From: a virus
Virus record (IMG/VR): IMGVR_UViG_3300045972_000100
Span: 1-35,677 of that record
Direction: 5' to 3' (one strand)
Length of the DNA stretch: 35,677 nt
Shown: piece after piece, positions 14,304-22,958 of the stretch
Position numbering within the stretch: position 1 is the first letter of the stretch
Layout: every line of letters begins with the position of its first letter
The notes under the pieces: generated by a model
What the model was told of the DNA's origin: nothing
What the model saw: the letters and a program-made list of their open reading frames with translations, nothing else
Databases searched by the model: none
Position numbers and translations under genes: made by a program

Positions 14304-14868
14304 ACGGAAGTTTCGAGATGTAAAGAGTGTATTTCCCGAACAAAAGCACATTATTGAATGGGCTTTTAATGTGGGAGGCACAGACTACTTTCAGTTTGCG
14401 GACGTGTTTTCATTACCTTATGAGAGAGGTCTTATGGCAGTGGCTGTTTACAACGAGATAGACATGCGGTGTTCACGCAACTATCTAATGAAACATACCG
14501 AAACCATATCCGACCTACTTAAACAACAGGAAATTGACATTTTCAAAATAAACACGCTGAACGAGCAAATGAAGCAACGACTTCAATTGGTTACGGACGT
14601 GGATTTGCTGTATAAAATTGCAAGCGTTGTATTCTTTGATAAGAATGAGAATCCGGCACTATATGAACCTGATTATTGCAAAAAGAAAATAGCACATTGG
14701 AAAGAACACAGAGGTGTGGCTGATTTTTTTTTACAGAAGCCTCTCATGGAGTTGATTCCCTACTTGCAGAATGTAGAAGTAGATTTGGATACGTTTTCGA
14801 GACTAAACGAGGATCTAAACGAACTTCATTTGGAACGTTTCCGTATGTTCAGCTCCAAAAAAGCATAG
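14281..14868 (+). CDS. Tail assembly chaperone, upstream (G-like) product
   Basis: This 195-residue protein lies directly upstream of the tape measure gene with no complete gene between, the position of the tail assembly chaperone in long-tailed phages. The sequence is helical throughout (VYNEIDMRCSRNYLMKHTETISDLL; LQLVTDVDLLYKIASVVFFD). It ends at TAG 14866-14868 immediately after a run of six adenines. The -1 frame from that run stays open to the first base of the tape measure start codon, as expected for a G/GT pair. The assignment comes from position and the frameshift architecture rather than recognised motifs. Confidence 0.7.
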   Translation: MRLLKLFKRKFRDVKSVFPEQKHIIEWAFNVGGTDYFQFADVFSLPYERGLMAVAVYNEIDMRCSRNYLMKHTETISDLLKQQEIDIFKINTLNEQMKQRLQLVTDVDLLYKIASVVFFDKNENPALYEPDYCKKKIAHWKEHRGVADFFLQKPLMELIPYLQNVEVDLDTFSRLNEDLNELHLERFRMFSSKKA

Positions 14869-15017
14869 ACGGATTTGAAAACTGGAAAGAGTTAGTTTCC
14901 GGCGGTAATGATTCAAATTTAGAGGGGTTGACATTTTATGATTTCATGTTTAAACTCAACAAGGCGATTGAACGCAATAAAAAAGAACTCGAAAAAATGC
15001 GTAAAAACAAAAAGTAA
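14857..15017 (+). other. Probable -1 frameshift site and chaperone extension (GT-like)
   Basis: Zero-frame codons are TCC AAA AAA GCA TAG, with six A at 14857-14862 followed by G. Slipping back one base on the A-run gives AGC ATA GAC and then 51 open codons, ending at TAA 15015-15017, whose last base is the A of the tape measure ATG. The extension begins SIDGFENWKELVSGG and ends in a basic helix (ERNKKELEKMRKNKK). It has no usable start codon before 14946. The fused product would be about 245 residues. The heptamer is not the textbook A-AAA-AAG in phase, so efficiency is uncertain. Confidence 0.65.
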
Positions 15018-18010
15018 TGTCCGACAACATAATTATCAAAATTACTGCTGATAGTAATCTGAAATCTGCCAATGACGACCTTCAATCGCTTCAAGACCGC
15101 GAACGTGATATTCAGAATGAAATGCGTAAATCGCAAGCCGATTATCAAAAACAACTACAAAACATACAGGCTACTGTAAAAGGTCGTGAAGCTCAAGTTG
15201 CAGCAATTGATAAGTTGAATGCAGCTCAAACCAAACAACAACGCTCGTTAGAAGATGAACAAAAGAAGATGAAAGCCACGCTTACGGATTTCACTTCTAA
15301 AATGGGAGCTGTAAACGATACAATCGCTAAAGGTGCAGTTCAAACTCCAAAGTTCACAACTCAAATGCGAGCTATGAAACAAGAATTGACCAGAATGCAA
15401 ATGGAAGGAGTTGCTCCAACCGATAAAGCATTTATGGAGCTTTCTATCCGTGCCGGCGAAATGGGTAATGAAATTGACGATGCACGTTCGAGGGTAAAGG
15501 TTTTAGCGAGTGATACCAAATACTTAGATGCAACTATGGGTTTGGGAAATGGTTTAGCTGGTGGATTCGCAGTTGCTACAAGTGCAGCTGCTTTGTTGGG
15601 TGGAGAGAATGAACAATTAGCGAAAGCATTTCTTCAGGTTCAAGCGGTTATGTCAATCCTAAACGGAGTTCAGGCGGTTGCAATAGCTTTGAATAAAGAT
15701 GAAGCATTTAGTGTAATGTTGAATAACACACTAGAAAAAAGCAGTATTGTAACTAAAATAAAAAGTACGGCTGCAAGCGGAATGCAAGCCGTTGCAACCA
15801 GACTGAATGCAGCTGCTGAAAATGGAAGCAAAATAGCAAAGGTAGGTTCAACAGTGGCTCAGTGGGCATTGAATAGTGCTATGCTCGCCAACCCTGTATT
15901 TTGGCTTATTGGAGGTATAGGTTTATTGGTTGGTGCATATTTGCTATTTAGTGATTCTGCCAAAGAATCAAAAAAGAGACAAGAAGATTTCAATCTGTCT
16001 TTGCAATCAATGAAAAATATAACTGAGCAAATGTCGGGTGATACTGATTTCTACAAACAAATAGCAGAAGCTCAGGGCAAATCGAAACAAGAAGTGATGA
16101 AAATTGCACGTCAAGGTGCAAAAGATGAAGTCGATATTGCTGAAAAGAAGTATGCCGAACTCATGAAGAAATATCTTGCTGCAAGTAAGTCAGAAAGAGA
16201 GAAAATGAAAGATGGACTGAAAGAAGCCGAAGGTATTCAGACCAACGCTCGTAAAAACCTGAGTAAAATAAACCAAGATGCAACAGTCTTAGACCAAGAA
16301 ACAATCTACGAAGCTACTAAAGTAGTAAATCAGGGAAAAATTACTTTAATGAAAGAAGGTTATGAAAAAGAAAAGGCTCAAATTGAGCTCGATTTTAATG
16401 AAAAAATGAAATTGTATTCTGGGCAATCACAAGAAGAGTTAAACGCTCGTGCAATGCTTGAATCAGAAAGAAACAAAGCCATACTTACGTTACAGAAAAA
16501 ATATATTGCTCAAGCTGCTGAAATTAAAGCAACTGATGCAAAGACAGCTGAACTGAATGACAGGGCAAATTATGAACTTAAAAAGAAAACCATTCAAGAA
16601 GAGGCTAATGCTCAAATAGCCTCTGCAAATGCTTCAACCGACACAGAATCGAAAAAGGCTTCCAATATAAAAAAGATAAGGGCTCAACTAAAAATAGACC
16701 TAAAAGCAATTGACGACCAACAGGCAAACGATAAAGCTGAAAACCTTGTATTGCAAGACAAGAATGTCGAAATGGCAATGAAACTTCAACACAATAAGGA
16801 TTTGAAACTTCAAGATGACCTCAATAAACAAACACTCGAAGACCAGGCGAAAGCTGACATTCTGAAAGTAAAACAGTCAGTTGCAACAGCCGAACAAAAA
16901 GCAGATAAAATCAAAGCCATTGAACTGAAACTCTCAACTGACGTTCAGGCTATTGACAATGCAGCTAAACAACGTGAAATAGACGACACTAAATTCTTTG
17001 CAGACAAAAAGATAGCAGACGAAAAGTTCGCAAACGAAAAAATTCTTGCTGATTTCAAATCAACTGGAGATCAAAAAATAGCTGCTCAAAAACGATTGAA
17101 TGAATTAGAAACTGCTTCGATTAAATTCGAAAAGGATTTTGTTCAAGCACAGTACGACCAGAATCTGATTGACAAAAAAGTATATCAGCAAAAAATGTTT
17201 GATATTGGTCAGAAGAAAAGAGACAAAGAGCTGGCAGATATTCAGAAAAAAGCAGAGATAGAAAAAGAAGTTCGTCAAGCTATATTTGACTTAGGAAGTA
17301 CATTAGTTAATGGTTTGTTTGATGCAAAAAAAGAAGCTTTAGCACAGGAATCATCTGACCTTGACCAATTTTACACGACCGATATTGAGGCTGCAAAAAA
17401 GAATAAAGATTTGAAGTTGATAACCGAGAATGAAATGGCAGCTAAAAAACTCGATATCAAACGTAAAGAAGCTGCATTAAACAAAGCTCAGGCTATTTTT
17501 AATATTGCATTAAGTACGGCAGAAGCCGTTATGGCAGCAGCTAAAACACCACCTTTAATACCGTGGATAATTGCATTAGGAGCAGTTGAAGCAGCTTTAG
17601 TTATGGCAAAACCTCTCCCAAAATACGCAAAAGGCCGTAAAGGTGGACGTGGTGAATTTGCGACGGTTGGTGAACGTGGACCCGAAACAATGTGGATTCC
17701 TGAAGGTGCGAGTATCGTTCCGACACACAGACGGTTGGATAACCGAACGTTTAAAGAGTTCGGAATACCCCAACTCCATATTCCCGAACTGCCAAATGTT
17801 GATAGCCGGTTGATAGAACAAAGCATTATATCCAATCGAATGGATATTGACTACAACAGACTTGGAAAAGCCGTTGCAGATAACGTGAAGATTCCTAAAT
17901 ACGAACAAAAACACGTTACTGTGAATGTGGATAAGAATGGAATAATCGTAAAAGACGGAACTCAAACAACTCATTATCTGAATAAAAAATATAGCTCAAA
18001 ATGGAATTAA
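15017..18010 (+). CDS. Tail tape measure protein
   Basis: The 997-residue product is dominated by long coiled coils (residues ~10-150 and ~320-830; rich in Lys, Glu, Gln, Ala) with a hydrophobic central region including MLANPVFWLIGGIGLLVGAYLLF at about residues 288-312. This is the usual layout of tape measure proteins, whose length sets tail length. The C-terminal part contains GRKGGRGEFATVGERGPETMWIPEGASIVP, a motif often seen near the end of tape measure proteins. It overlaps the chaperone extension by one base and the next tail gene by ten. By the common rule of about 0.15 nm per residue, the tail would be near 150 nm. Confidence 0.92.
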   Translation: MSDNIIIKITADSNLKSANDDLQSLQDRERDIQNEMRKSQADYQKQLQNIQATVKGREAQVAAIDKLNAAQTKQQRSLEDEQKKMKATLTDFTSKMGAVNDTIAKGAVQTPKFTTQMRAMKQELTRMQMEGVAPTDKAFMELSIRAGEMGNEIDDARSRVKVLASDTKYLDATMGLGNGLAGGFAVATSAAALLGGENEQLAKAFLQVQAVMSILNGVQAVAIALNKDEAFSVMLNNTLEKSSIVTKIKSTAASGMQAVATRLNAAAENGSKIAKVGSTVAQWALNSAMLANPVFWLIGGIGLLVGAYLLFSDSAKESKKRQEDFNLSLQSMKNITEQMSGDTDFYKQIAEAQGKSKQEVMKIARQGAKDEVDIAEKKYAELMKKYLAASKSEREKMKDGLKEAEGIQTNARKNLSKINQDATVLDQETIYEATKVVNQGKITLMKEGYEKEKAQIELDFNEKMKLYSGQSQEELNARAMLESERNKAILTLQKKYIAQAAEIKATDAKTAELNDRANYELKKKTIQEEANAQIASANASTDTESKKASNIKKIRAQLKIDLKAIDDQQANDKAENLVLQDKNVEMAMKLQHNKDLKLQDDLNKQTLEDQAKADILKVKQSVATAEQKADKIKAIELKLSTDVQAIDNAAKQREIDDTKFFADKKIADEKFANEKILADFKSTGDQKIAAQKRLNELETASIKFEKDFVQAQYDQNLIDKKVYQQKMFDIGQKKRDKELADIQKKAEIEKEVRQAIFDLGSTLVNGLFDAKKEALAQESSDLDQFYTTDIEAAKKNKDLKLITENEMAAKKLDIKRKEAALNKAQAIFNIALSTAEAVMAAAKTPPLIPWIIALGAVEAALVMAKPLPKYAKGRKGGRGEFATVGERGPETMWIPEGASIVPTHRRLDNRTFKEFGIPQLHIPELPNVDSRLIEQSIISNRMDIDYNRLGKAVADNVKIPKYEQKHVTVNVDKNGIIVKDGTQTTHYLNKKYSSKWN

Positions 18011-20316
18011 TATTTTGGATAAATGCGACTGAGATTGAAGAGCCTATGGGTTTTGACAGTTTTAAGTCAAAGATAGAACGTGGAAGTGAACATGGCATTA
18101 GTGCCGAAGTGTCGGTTGATTCATTAGAGTTCTATGGAGATGCAGCAGATATGGTTCGTAATGCTTATGCAGCGGATATTGACAGCCAATTGATCTTCAA
18201 AGTAGAACTGAAATGTGCTGATTCTGACGAATACTCAGAAATATACCGGGGGCTTATTGATCTATCTACCTATGAGGAGTTGATTGCTGAATATTGTTCG
18301 GTAAGTTGCAAAGTGGGTGAAATTGGGGTTCGGACTACGTTTAATAACAGGGCTGAAACGGTTCTTAATTTGCATAATGGGGTAATGACTGATTTGGACG
18401 GTGTGGATTTGGTGAGTAGGGAGATATCAAGAGAAGTGGTGATTCCAAGTAAAGCGATATTATTTTCAATCAATACTATAGTTACTGATAATGAGAAAAG
18501 CGTATTTAATGGCGCAAATACAAGCGATGTAATAGTGTATAAAGTTCCTATGGGAAATCAAAACATATCTGAAATAAAAACCTTGCAATCAGATACACAA
18601 TTAAGAATGATAGGAAACATAGCTAATGGAGTTGATTATAGAACTTTTGTTTATGGAGCTGAAGATGCCATATTTATATATGACAAACAAGATGGATTTG
18701 AGGATACTACTACCTTTAAATTGGATTATAAGATTAGCTGTAAAATATATAGAAATTTATTCTCTTCAGCTATCCTAGTACTTCATGTTGATAAAGATGG
18801 GCATTTTAAATCGTTACTTAAAAACTGGAATCCAAGTAGCTATAGTTTACCCATTCAAATTGACTTGGAAGGATCTCATGAGGTGGAAATGTCGTTAGGA
18901 GAAATGATTGTAATTTCTTTTTTTGAGACGTGGTTACAAAGCTTTGACTGGGAAATTCTTTCAAGCACATTTTTCTCAATAAAAAATTTAAACCAAATGA
19001 TTGATTCAACCTGTGACCTTGCTTTAGCACATGAAACTTTATCGAGAGTATCGGAGGTAATTAGTGGAATGACTGTAAAGAGCGATTGGTATGGACGGGT
19101 TAATTCGGGAATTAATCCATTGACAAGCGGTGTAGTTGGAGGTGGAGCGTTGAAAGGATTGGTAAAGGGTTTACGATTAAGGAATGGAGATACTAATCGA
19201 ATTAATCCAACAGTAATTAATACTTCATTTAAGGATTTGTTTTTGAACCTGAAAGCAATGGATAATGTGGGTTGGGGATTTAGTGAAGAAAATGGACAAT
19301 TATTTATCCGTGTGGAAAATTGGAAGTGGTTCTATAAGGACGATGTGATATTGACTATTACAAACCCAAAAGAGAAAACCCGAAAGCTGAATGAAAAGAG
19401 TGTTTATTCGAGATTAAAAATAGGCTATGATAAATACGCAGCTATCGAGGATATAAATTCAGTAGATACATTTCACACAAATAGGTGTTATTCGAGTAGT
19501 CTGAAAGCGATTGACCACGAAATGAGCCAACTGTGTAAGTTTATAGCAGACCCCTATATTATTGAGTTTACCAGAAGAAAAAGTTTTGAAAAGGATACGA
19601 AAGACTGGAAGTATGACGAAAATATATTTGTATTTGCGCTTAGAGGTGCTTATGCAAACCTACCGCTATATCGTTCGTCCGGTGTTCTTACAGCCAATGC
19701 TTATTTTGACAAGATATTTGTGGGTACAAAGCTGTTTTTTGAGGGTTCTGAGTATGTAGTTACCACTTACAATGCTTCAACTCATGTAATGACTACCACT
19801 CCAACTATACGTCCCGGATATGAGGGCGGTATGAATGTATTAATGACAGAAGTATTGAATTATGGTGTTGAGGTTGGGGTTGACAATTCAGATAATACTG
19901 TTATTTCGCCTGAAACAATGATTAATTTCAGACTAAGTCCATACAGAAATGCTTGTAAGTTTACGGACATAATTATGCAGGGAAATATGTCAAAGGTATT
20001 CAAATTGACTTCGGGAACCGGTAATACAACAGCAAAAGGAAAATCTATATCGGCAACAGGTTCATTTTATTTGACAGATCCTGCGGGAAATAATGTTGTT
20101 TCTGAAAATGACAGTCTTACGATAATCAATGAACCTATTCTAAAACCCGAAACACTCGAATTTGAATATCCAATAACAATAGAGCAGTATAATTTAATCA
20201 AACAAAACCCATACGGAAAGATAGTGGTTGATGGTGAGCCTTGTTATTTGGATAAATTTGAGTATTCTTTTATGGAAGGGTCGGGAAACTTCGCTTTGAT
20301 TCCGGTTGCTGAATAA
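18001..20316 (+). CDS. Large tail or baseplate structural protein
   Basis: A 771-residue protein immediately after the tape measure, overlapping it by 10 bp, where distal tail and tail-associated proteins are expected. The N-terminal region (MELIFWINATEIEEPMGFDSFKSKIER; DSQLIFKVELKCADSDEYSEIYRGLIDL) reads like a beta-rich tail-hub domain, and I recall similar proteins in Bacteroidetes prophages. Residues ~160-300, encoded by 18480-18900, are locally richer in A+T than the flanks. The C-terminus (YDVDGEPCYLDKFEYSFMEGSG-like segment, residues ~740-770) is beta-rich. No enzyme motif was seen. Likely baseplate hub or tail-tip protein. Confidence 0.75.
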   Translation: MELIFWINATEIEEPMGFDSFKSKIERGSEHGISAEVSVDSLEFYGDAADMVRNAYAADIDSQLIFKVELKCADSDEYSEIYRGLIDLSTYEELIAEYCSVSCKVGEIGVRTTFNNRAETVLNLHNGVMTDLDGVDLVSREISREVVIPSKAILFSINTIVTDNEKSVFNGANTSDVIVYKVPMGNQNISEIKTLQSDTQLRMIGNIANGVDYRTFVYGAEDAIFIYDKQDGFEDTTTFKLDYKISCKIYRNLFSSAILVLHVDKDGHFKSLLKNWNPSSYSLPIQIDLEGSHEVEMSLGEMIVISFFETWLQSFDWEILSSTFFSIKNLNQMIDSTCDLALAHETLSRVSEVISGMTVKSDWYGRVNSGINPLTSGVVGGGALKGLVKGLRLRNGDTNRINPTVINTSFKDLFLNLKAMDNVGWGFSEENGQLFIRVENWKWFYKDDVILTITNPKEKTRKLNEKSVYSRLKIGYDKYAAIEDINSVDTFHTNRCYSSSLKAIDHEMSQLCKFIADPYIIEFTRRKSFEKDTKDWKYDENIFVFALRGAYANLPLYRSSGVLTANAYFDKIFVGTKLFFEGSEYVVTTYNASTHVMTTTPTIRPGYEGGMNVLMTEVLNYGVEVGVDNSDNTVISPETMINFRLSPYRNACKFTDIIMQGNMSKVFKLTSGTGNTTAKGKSISATGSFYLTDPAGNNVVSENDSLTIINEPILKPETLEFEYPITIEQYNLIKQNPYGKIVVDGEPCYLDKFEYSFMEGSGNFALIPVAE

Positions 20317-20327
20317 ATAATTATCAT

Positions 20328-20361
20328 TTTGATTTGTTTATTATCTTTTTGAGTATATTTG
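20328..20361 (+). promoter_or_regulatory. Bacteroidetes-type promoter inside the structural region
   Basis: TTTG at 20328-20331, 22 nt, then TATATTTG at 20354-20361 (a second TTTG at 20333 gives a 17-nt spacer). It lies in a 59-bp gap, 14 bp before ATG 20376, and would start a new transcript for the portal block. Confidence 0.6.
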
Positions 20362-20375
20362 CAAAAAATTACATT

Positions 20376-21104
20376 ATGAATTCAGAATTTAGTTTTTATA
20401 ATTTCGCTCAAACAATCGAATCAGGTTGTGATTATTGCGACTTATCAATTCCGGTTTGTTTCGGTAGTGATATTGCTTTTTTTACCGACCAATCAATAAC
20501 CGAAGTTGCTTATTGTGCTCAATCCGGAGACTTGATAAAAGTGGCTGAAAGTGTAGTTTATGGAACGGGTAATAAATATGCCAAATTAAGTGACGATTTG
20601 ACTAAGGTACTTGCTTTAGGTGATTGCTTTAGATTGAGGATAAACGGTACCTATTTTTCAAACACACTAAGATATGTTGAGTATGAAGCGGACATTGCAC
20701 TACTTGAATATCGCTGCAATGAAGCTCAGTTTGGATTTGATTATGACGTTACGACTGAAAGAAATAAGGTTCGATTGCCATTGCGACTTTTCAATCCAAA
20801 GTTTCCACAAGATGAAAAGGTGTATGTTACTTCAACCGGCCAGCGGAAAGTGCAATATGCAAAGATTGATAAAGAATGGGAATTAGAAACTGAATACCTT
20901 CCGGAATCAATTCACGAAAAAATAATTGTTGCTTTAGCGCATGATACGGTTGTTATTAATGACGAGGAGGTTACTAAAAGTGCAGAATATGACATAGACT
21001 GGGCTGAATATATTAATCTTGATACAGACTGCACCGGAAAACTCGCAAAAGCAACGTGCAAGGTGCAACAAAACAGAACGCTACGAAATAGCAATTGCAA
21101 ATAA
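20376..21104 (+). CDS. Unknown protein, probably structural
   Basis: ATG 20376 is chosen over an in-frame upstream start at 20334 because the promoter box at 20354-20361 would otherwise be inside the gene. The 242-residue product is rich in Cys, Tyr and Asp (ESGCDYCDLSIPVCFGSDIAFF; GDCFRLRINGTYFS; ALLEYRCNEAQFGFDY), beta-strand heavy, and ends in a Cys- and Asn-containing basic tail. No signal peptide or membrane helix was seen. Its position between the tail hub and portal genes suggests a virion protein; similar proteins follow the tail hub gene in Bacteroidetes prophages as far as I recall. Confidence 0.55.
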   Translation: MNSEFSFYNFAQTIESGCDYCDLSIPVCFGSDIAFFTDQSITEVAYCAQSGDLIKVAESVVYGTGNKYAKLSDDLTKVLALGDCFRLRINGTYFSNTLRYVEYEADIALLEYRCNEAQFGFDYDVTTERNKVRLPLRLFNPKFPQDEKVYVTSTGQRKVQYAKIDKEWELETEYLPESIHEKIIVALAHDTVVINDEEVTKSAEYDIDWAEYINLDTDCTGKLAKATCKVQQNRTLRNSNCK

Positions 21105-21152
21105 AGTCCGAATGGAAATACTTTCTTTAAAGCACTCTTTCAATTCAATTGT

Positions 21153-22958
21153 ATGCCATTTGAAATAACAGCGGATTTTATCCGTAGAGCCATTGCCGGG
21201 AAACATTATAACTACTATGAAACGGTAAATCTTGCATTCAAAATCAGACTTCATGCTGACGGTATTATACCTGAAGAACTTATCAATGTTCGCAGACCTA
21301 GCGAACCTGAAGAAATCAAAAAATACAGGAGCAAAATATATGTTCCAAAAACCCGCAATCCGATTTCTAAAGTAATTAATTCACTCGAGAAAATAAGACG
21401 GTCGAGTGATTGGAATATTCAGTATGATTCCAAAAAGGTAAAAAGTTCAATAGCAGAAGATGAACGGTTAGAGGATTATTGCGAAAAGAACTATCCTGGT
21501 TATTCGAGTGTTACGAACTGGGCTTTTTCTGAACTTATGAAGCAATACCTATTGGATGCCAATGGAATTGTAGCAGTGGTTCTTGACGAAATACCAGTTC
21601 CAAATGAATATCCAAAACCAACAGCAAAGTTCTTTGGAAGTAATCAGGTGATTGATTATGTAGAAGGTAAATATGCCGTTTTGTTGAGTTCGGATACCTC
21701 TCAATACTTCACACCAGGCGGAAAGATACAGCGAACTGAAGGTGCTATTTATTATATTATAACTGATACGCAAATAATCAAGTATGAGCAAATCAATTCT
21801 CAAAAAGATTTGAATGCAACGGTTATTTATAATCATAATTTTGGCAAAGTTCCGGCATTTAAAGTTGGAGGTATTTTTCTGAAGCGAAAAAACAACGATA
21901 CGATTTTTGAAAGTCGTATTGCTTCCATGGTGCCAAGTCTTGACGAGGCTGCACGTGAGTATTCAGATTTGCAAGCTGAAATCGTTCAACATATTCATTC
22001 TGAAAAATATGCCTATACAAATTCTGAATGTCCGGATTGCCGTGGTACCGGAAAGACTGATAATTCTGAAGGTAAAAAAATAGAATGTAAGCGCTGTACA
22101 GGTTCAGGTTCTATTTTGAATACTTCACCTTATGGAATTCATTTAATCAATGCGACTTCGATTGGTGAACACCAATTGCCAAATCCTCCAATGGGATATG
22201 TTCAGAAAACAGCGGACATTGCCAAGCTTCAGGATGACAGGATAAGACAACATATTTACGATGCACTTGCAACATTGAATATGGAGTTTTTAGCAGAAAC
22301 TCCACTAAGTCAAAGCGGTACCGCTAAAATGGTAGATAAAGACGAGTTGAATAACTTTGTCAATTCTATTGCAGAGGATATAGTTCGGATTTTGGATAAT
22401 GTATATTTCTACATAAACGAGTACCGGTATCAGGTTGTAGTTCCAAATAAAGCTGACCGTGAAGAAATGCTTCCAAGTATCAATGTTCCGACACGTTATG
22501 ACCTGATTACTTCAAGTCAGTTATTAATGGAGCTGGACACGGCTTCACGGTTTAATATGAGCCCGGTTATTAAACGTTCGTTGGAGATTGATTTTGCAAA
22601 GAAACGCTTCAATACTGAACCCGAAATAAGTTACGAAGCTGAAGCTATATTTGAACTTGACCCGTTATACGGATTAAGTGAAGATGATAAAATGACAAGG
22701 AAGTCAAATGGAGGTATTACCGAGTTGGATTATATCATTTCTTGTAATATCGTTTCGTTTATCAAAAAGGCTTCGAAAGGAGATGACAAGTTTTTTCAGA
22801 AAAGCTATGACGAAAAAATGAAAGTCATGATTCAGTATGCAGGTGAAGTTCAAAAAGCAAATAAGCTTCCAGAACCTCAACCGATTGATTTGGGCGGATT
22901 GAAACCACCTATTCCGCCTATACCTGCAGTTCCACCAACTCCACCGGTTGCTAAATGA
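21153..22958 (+). CDS. Portal protein with an embedded DnaJ-like zinc motif
   Basis: The 601-residue product has a portal-like order: an N-terminal alpha/beta region (RNPISKVINSLEKIRRSSDWNI), a central wing and stem (FGKVPAFKVGG; PSLDEAAREYSDLQAEIVQHIHS), then a helical crown (QDDRIRQHIYDALATLNMEFLAETPLSQSGTAKMVDKDELNNF), and a Pro-rich C-terminal tail. The QSGTA motif with its following helices is frequent in portal proteins. Unusually, residues 293-320 contain CPDCRGTGK and CKRCTGSGS, the paired CxxCxGxG zinc motif of DnaJ. The 12-subunit portal ring is the DNA channel and the docking point for terminase. It overlaps the MuF-like gene by 4 bp. Confidence 0.85.
   Translation: MPFEITADFIRRAIAGKHYNYYETVNLAFKIRLHADGIIPEELINVRRPSEPEEIKKYRSKIYVPKTRNPISKVINSLEKIRRSSDWNIQYDSKKVKSSIAEDERLEDYCEKNYPGYSSVTNWAFSELMKQYLLDANGIVAVVLDEIPVPNEYPKPTAKFFGSNQVIDYVEGKYAVLLSSDTSQYFTPGGKIQRTEGAIYYIITDTQIIKYEQINSQKDLNATVIYNHNFGKVPAFKVGGIFLKRKNNDTIFESRIASMVPSLDEAAREYSDLQAEIVQHIHSEKYAYTNSECPDCRGTGKTDNSEGKKIECKRCTGSGSILNTSPYGIHLINATSIGEHQLPNPPMGYVQKTADIAKLQDDRIRQHIYDALATLNMEFLAETPLSQSGTAKMVDKDELNNFVNSIAEDIVRILDNVYFYINEYRYQVVVPNKADREEMLPSINVPTRYDLITSSQLLMELDTASRFNMSPVIKRSLEIDFAKKRFNTEPEISYEAEAIFELDPLYGLSEDDKMTRKSNGGITELDYIISCNIVSFIKKASKGDDKFFQKSYDEKMKVMIQYAGEVQKANKLPEPQPIDLGGLKPPIPPIPAVPPTPPVAK

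Noticed and set aside
17488-17974. Minus-strand open frames in the tape measure gene
   Set aside because: Open only because the coding strand is rich in codons whose complements avoid stops; no supporting signal.
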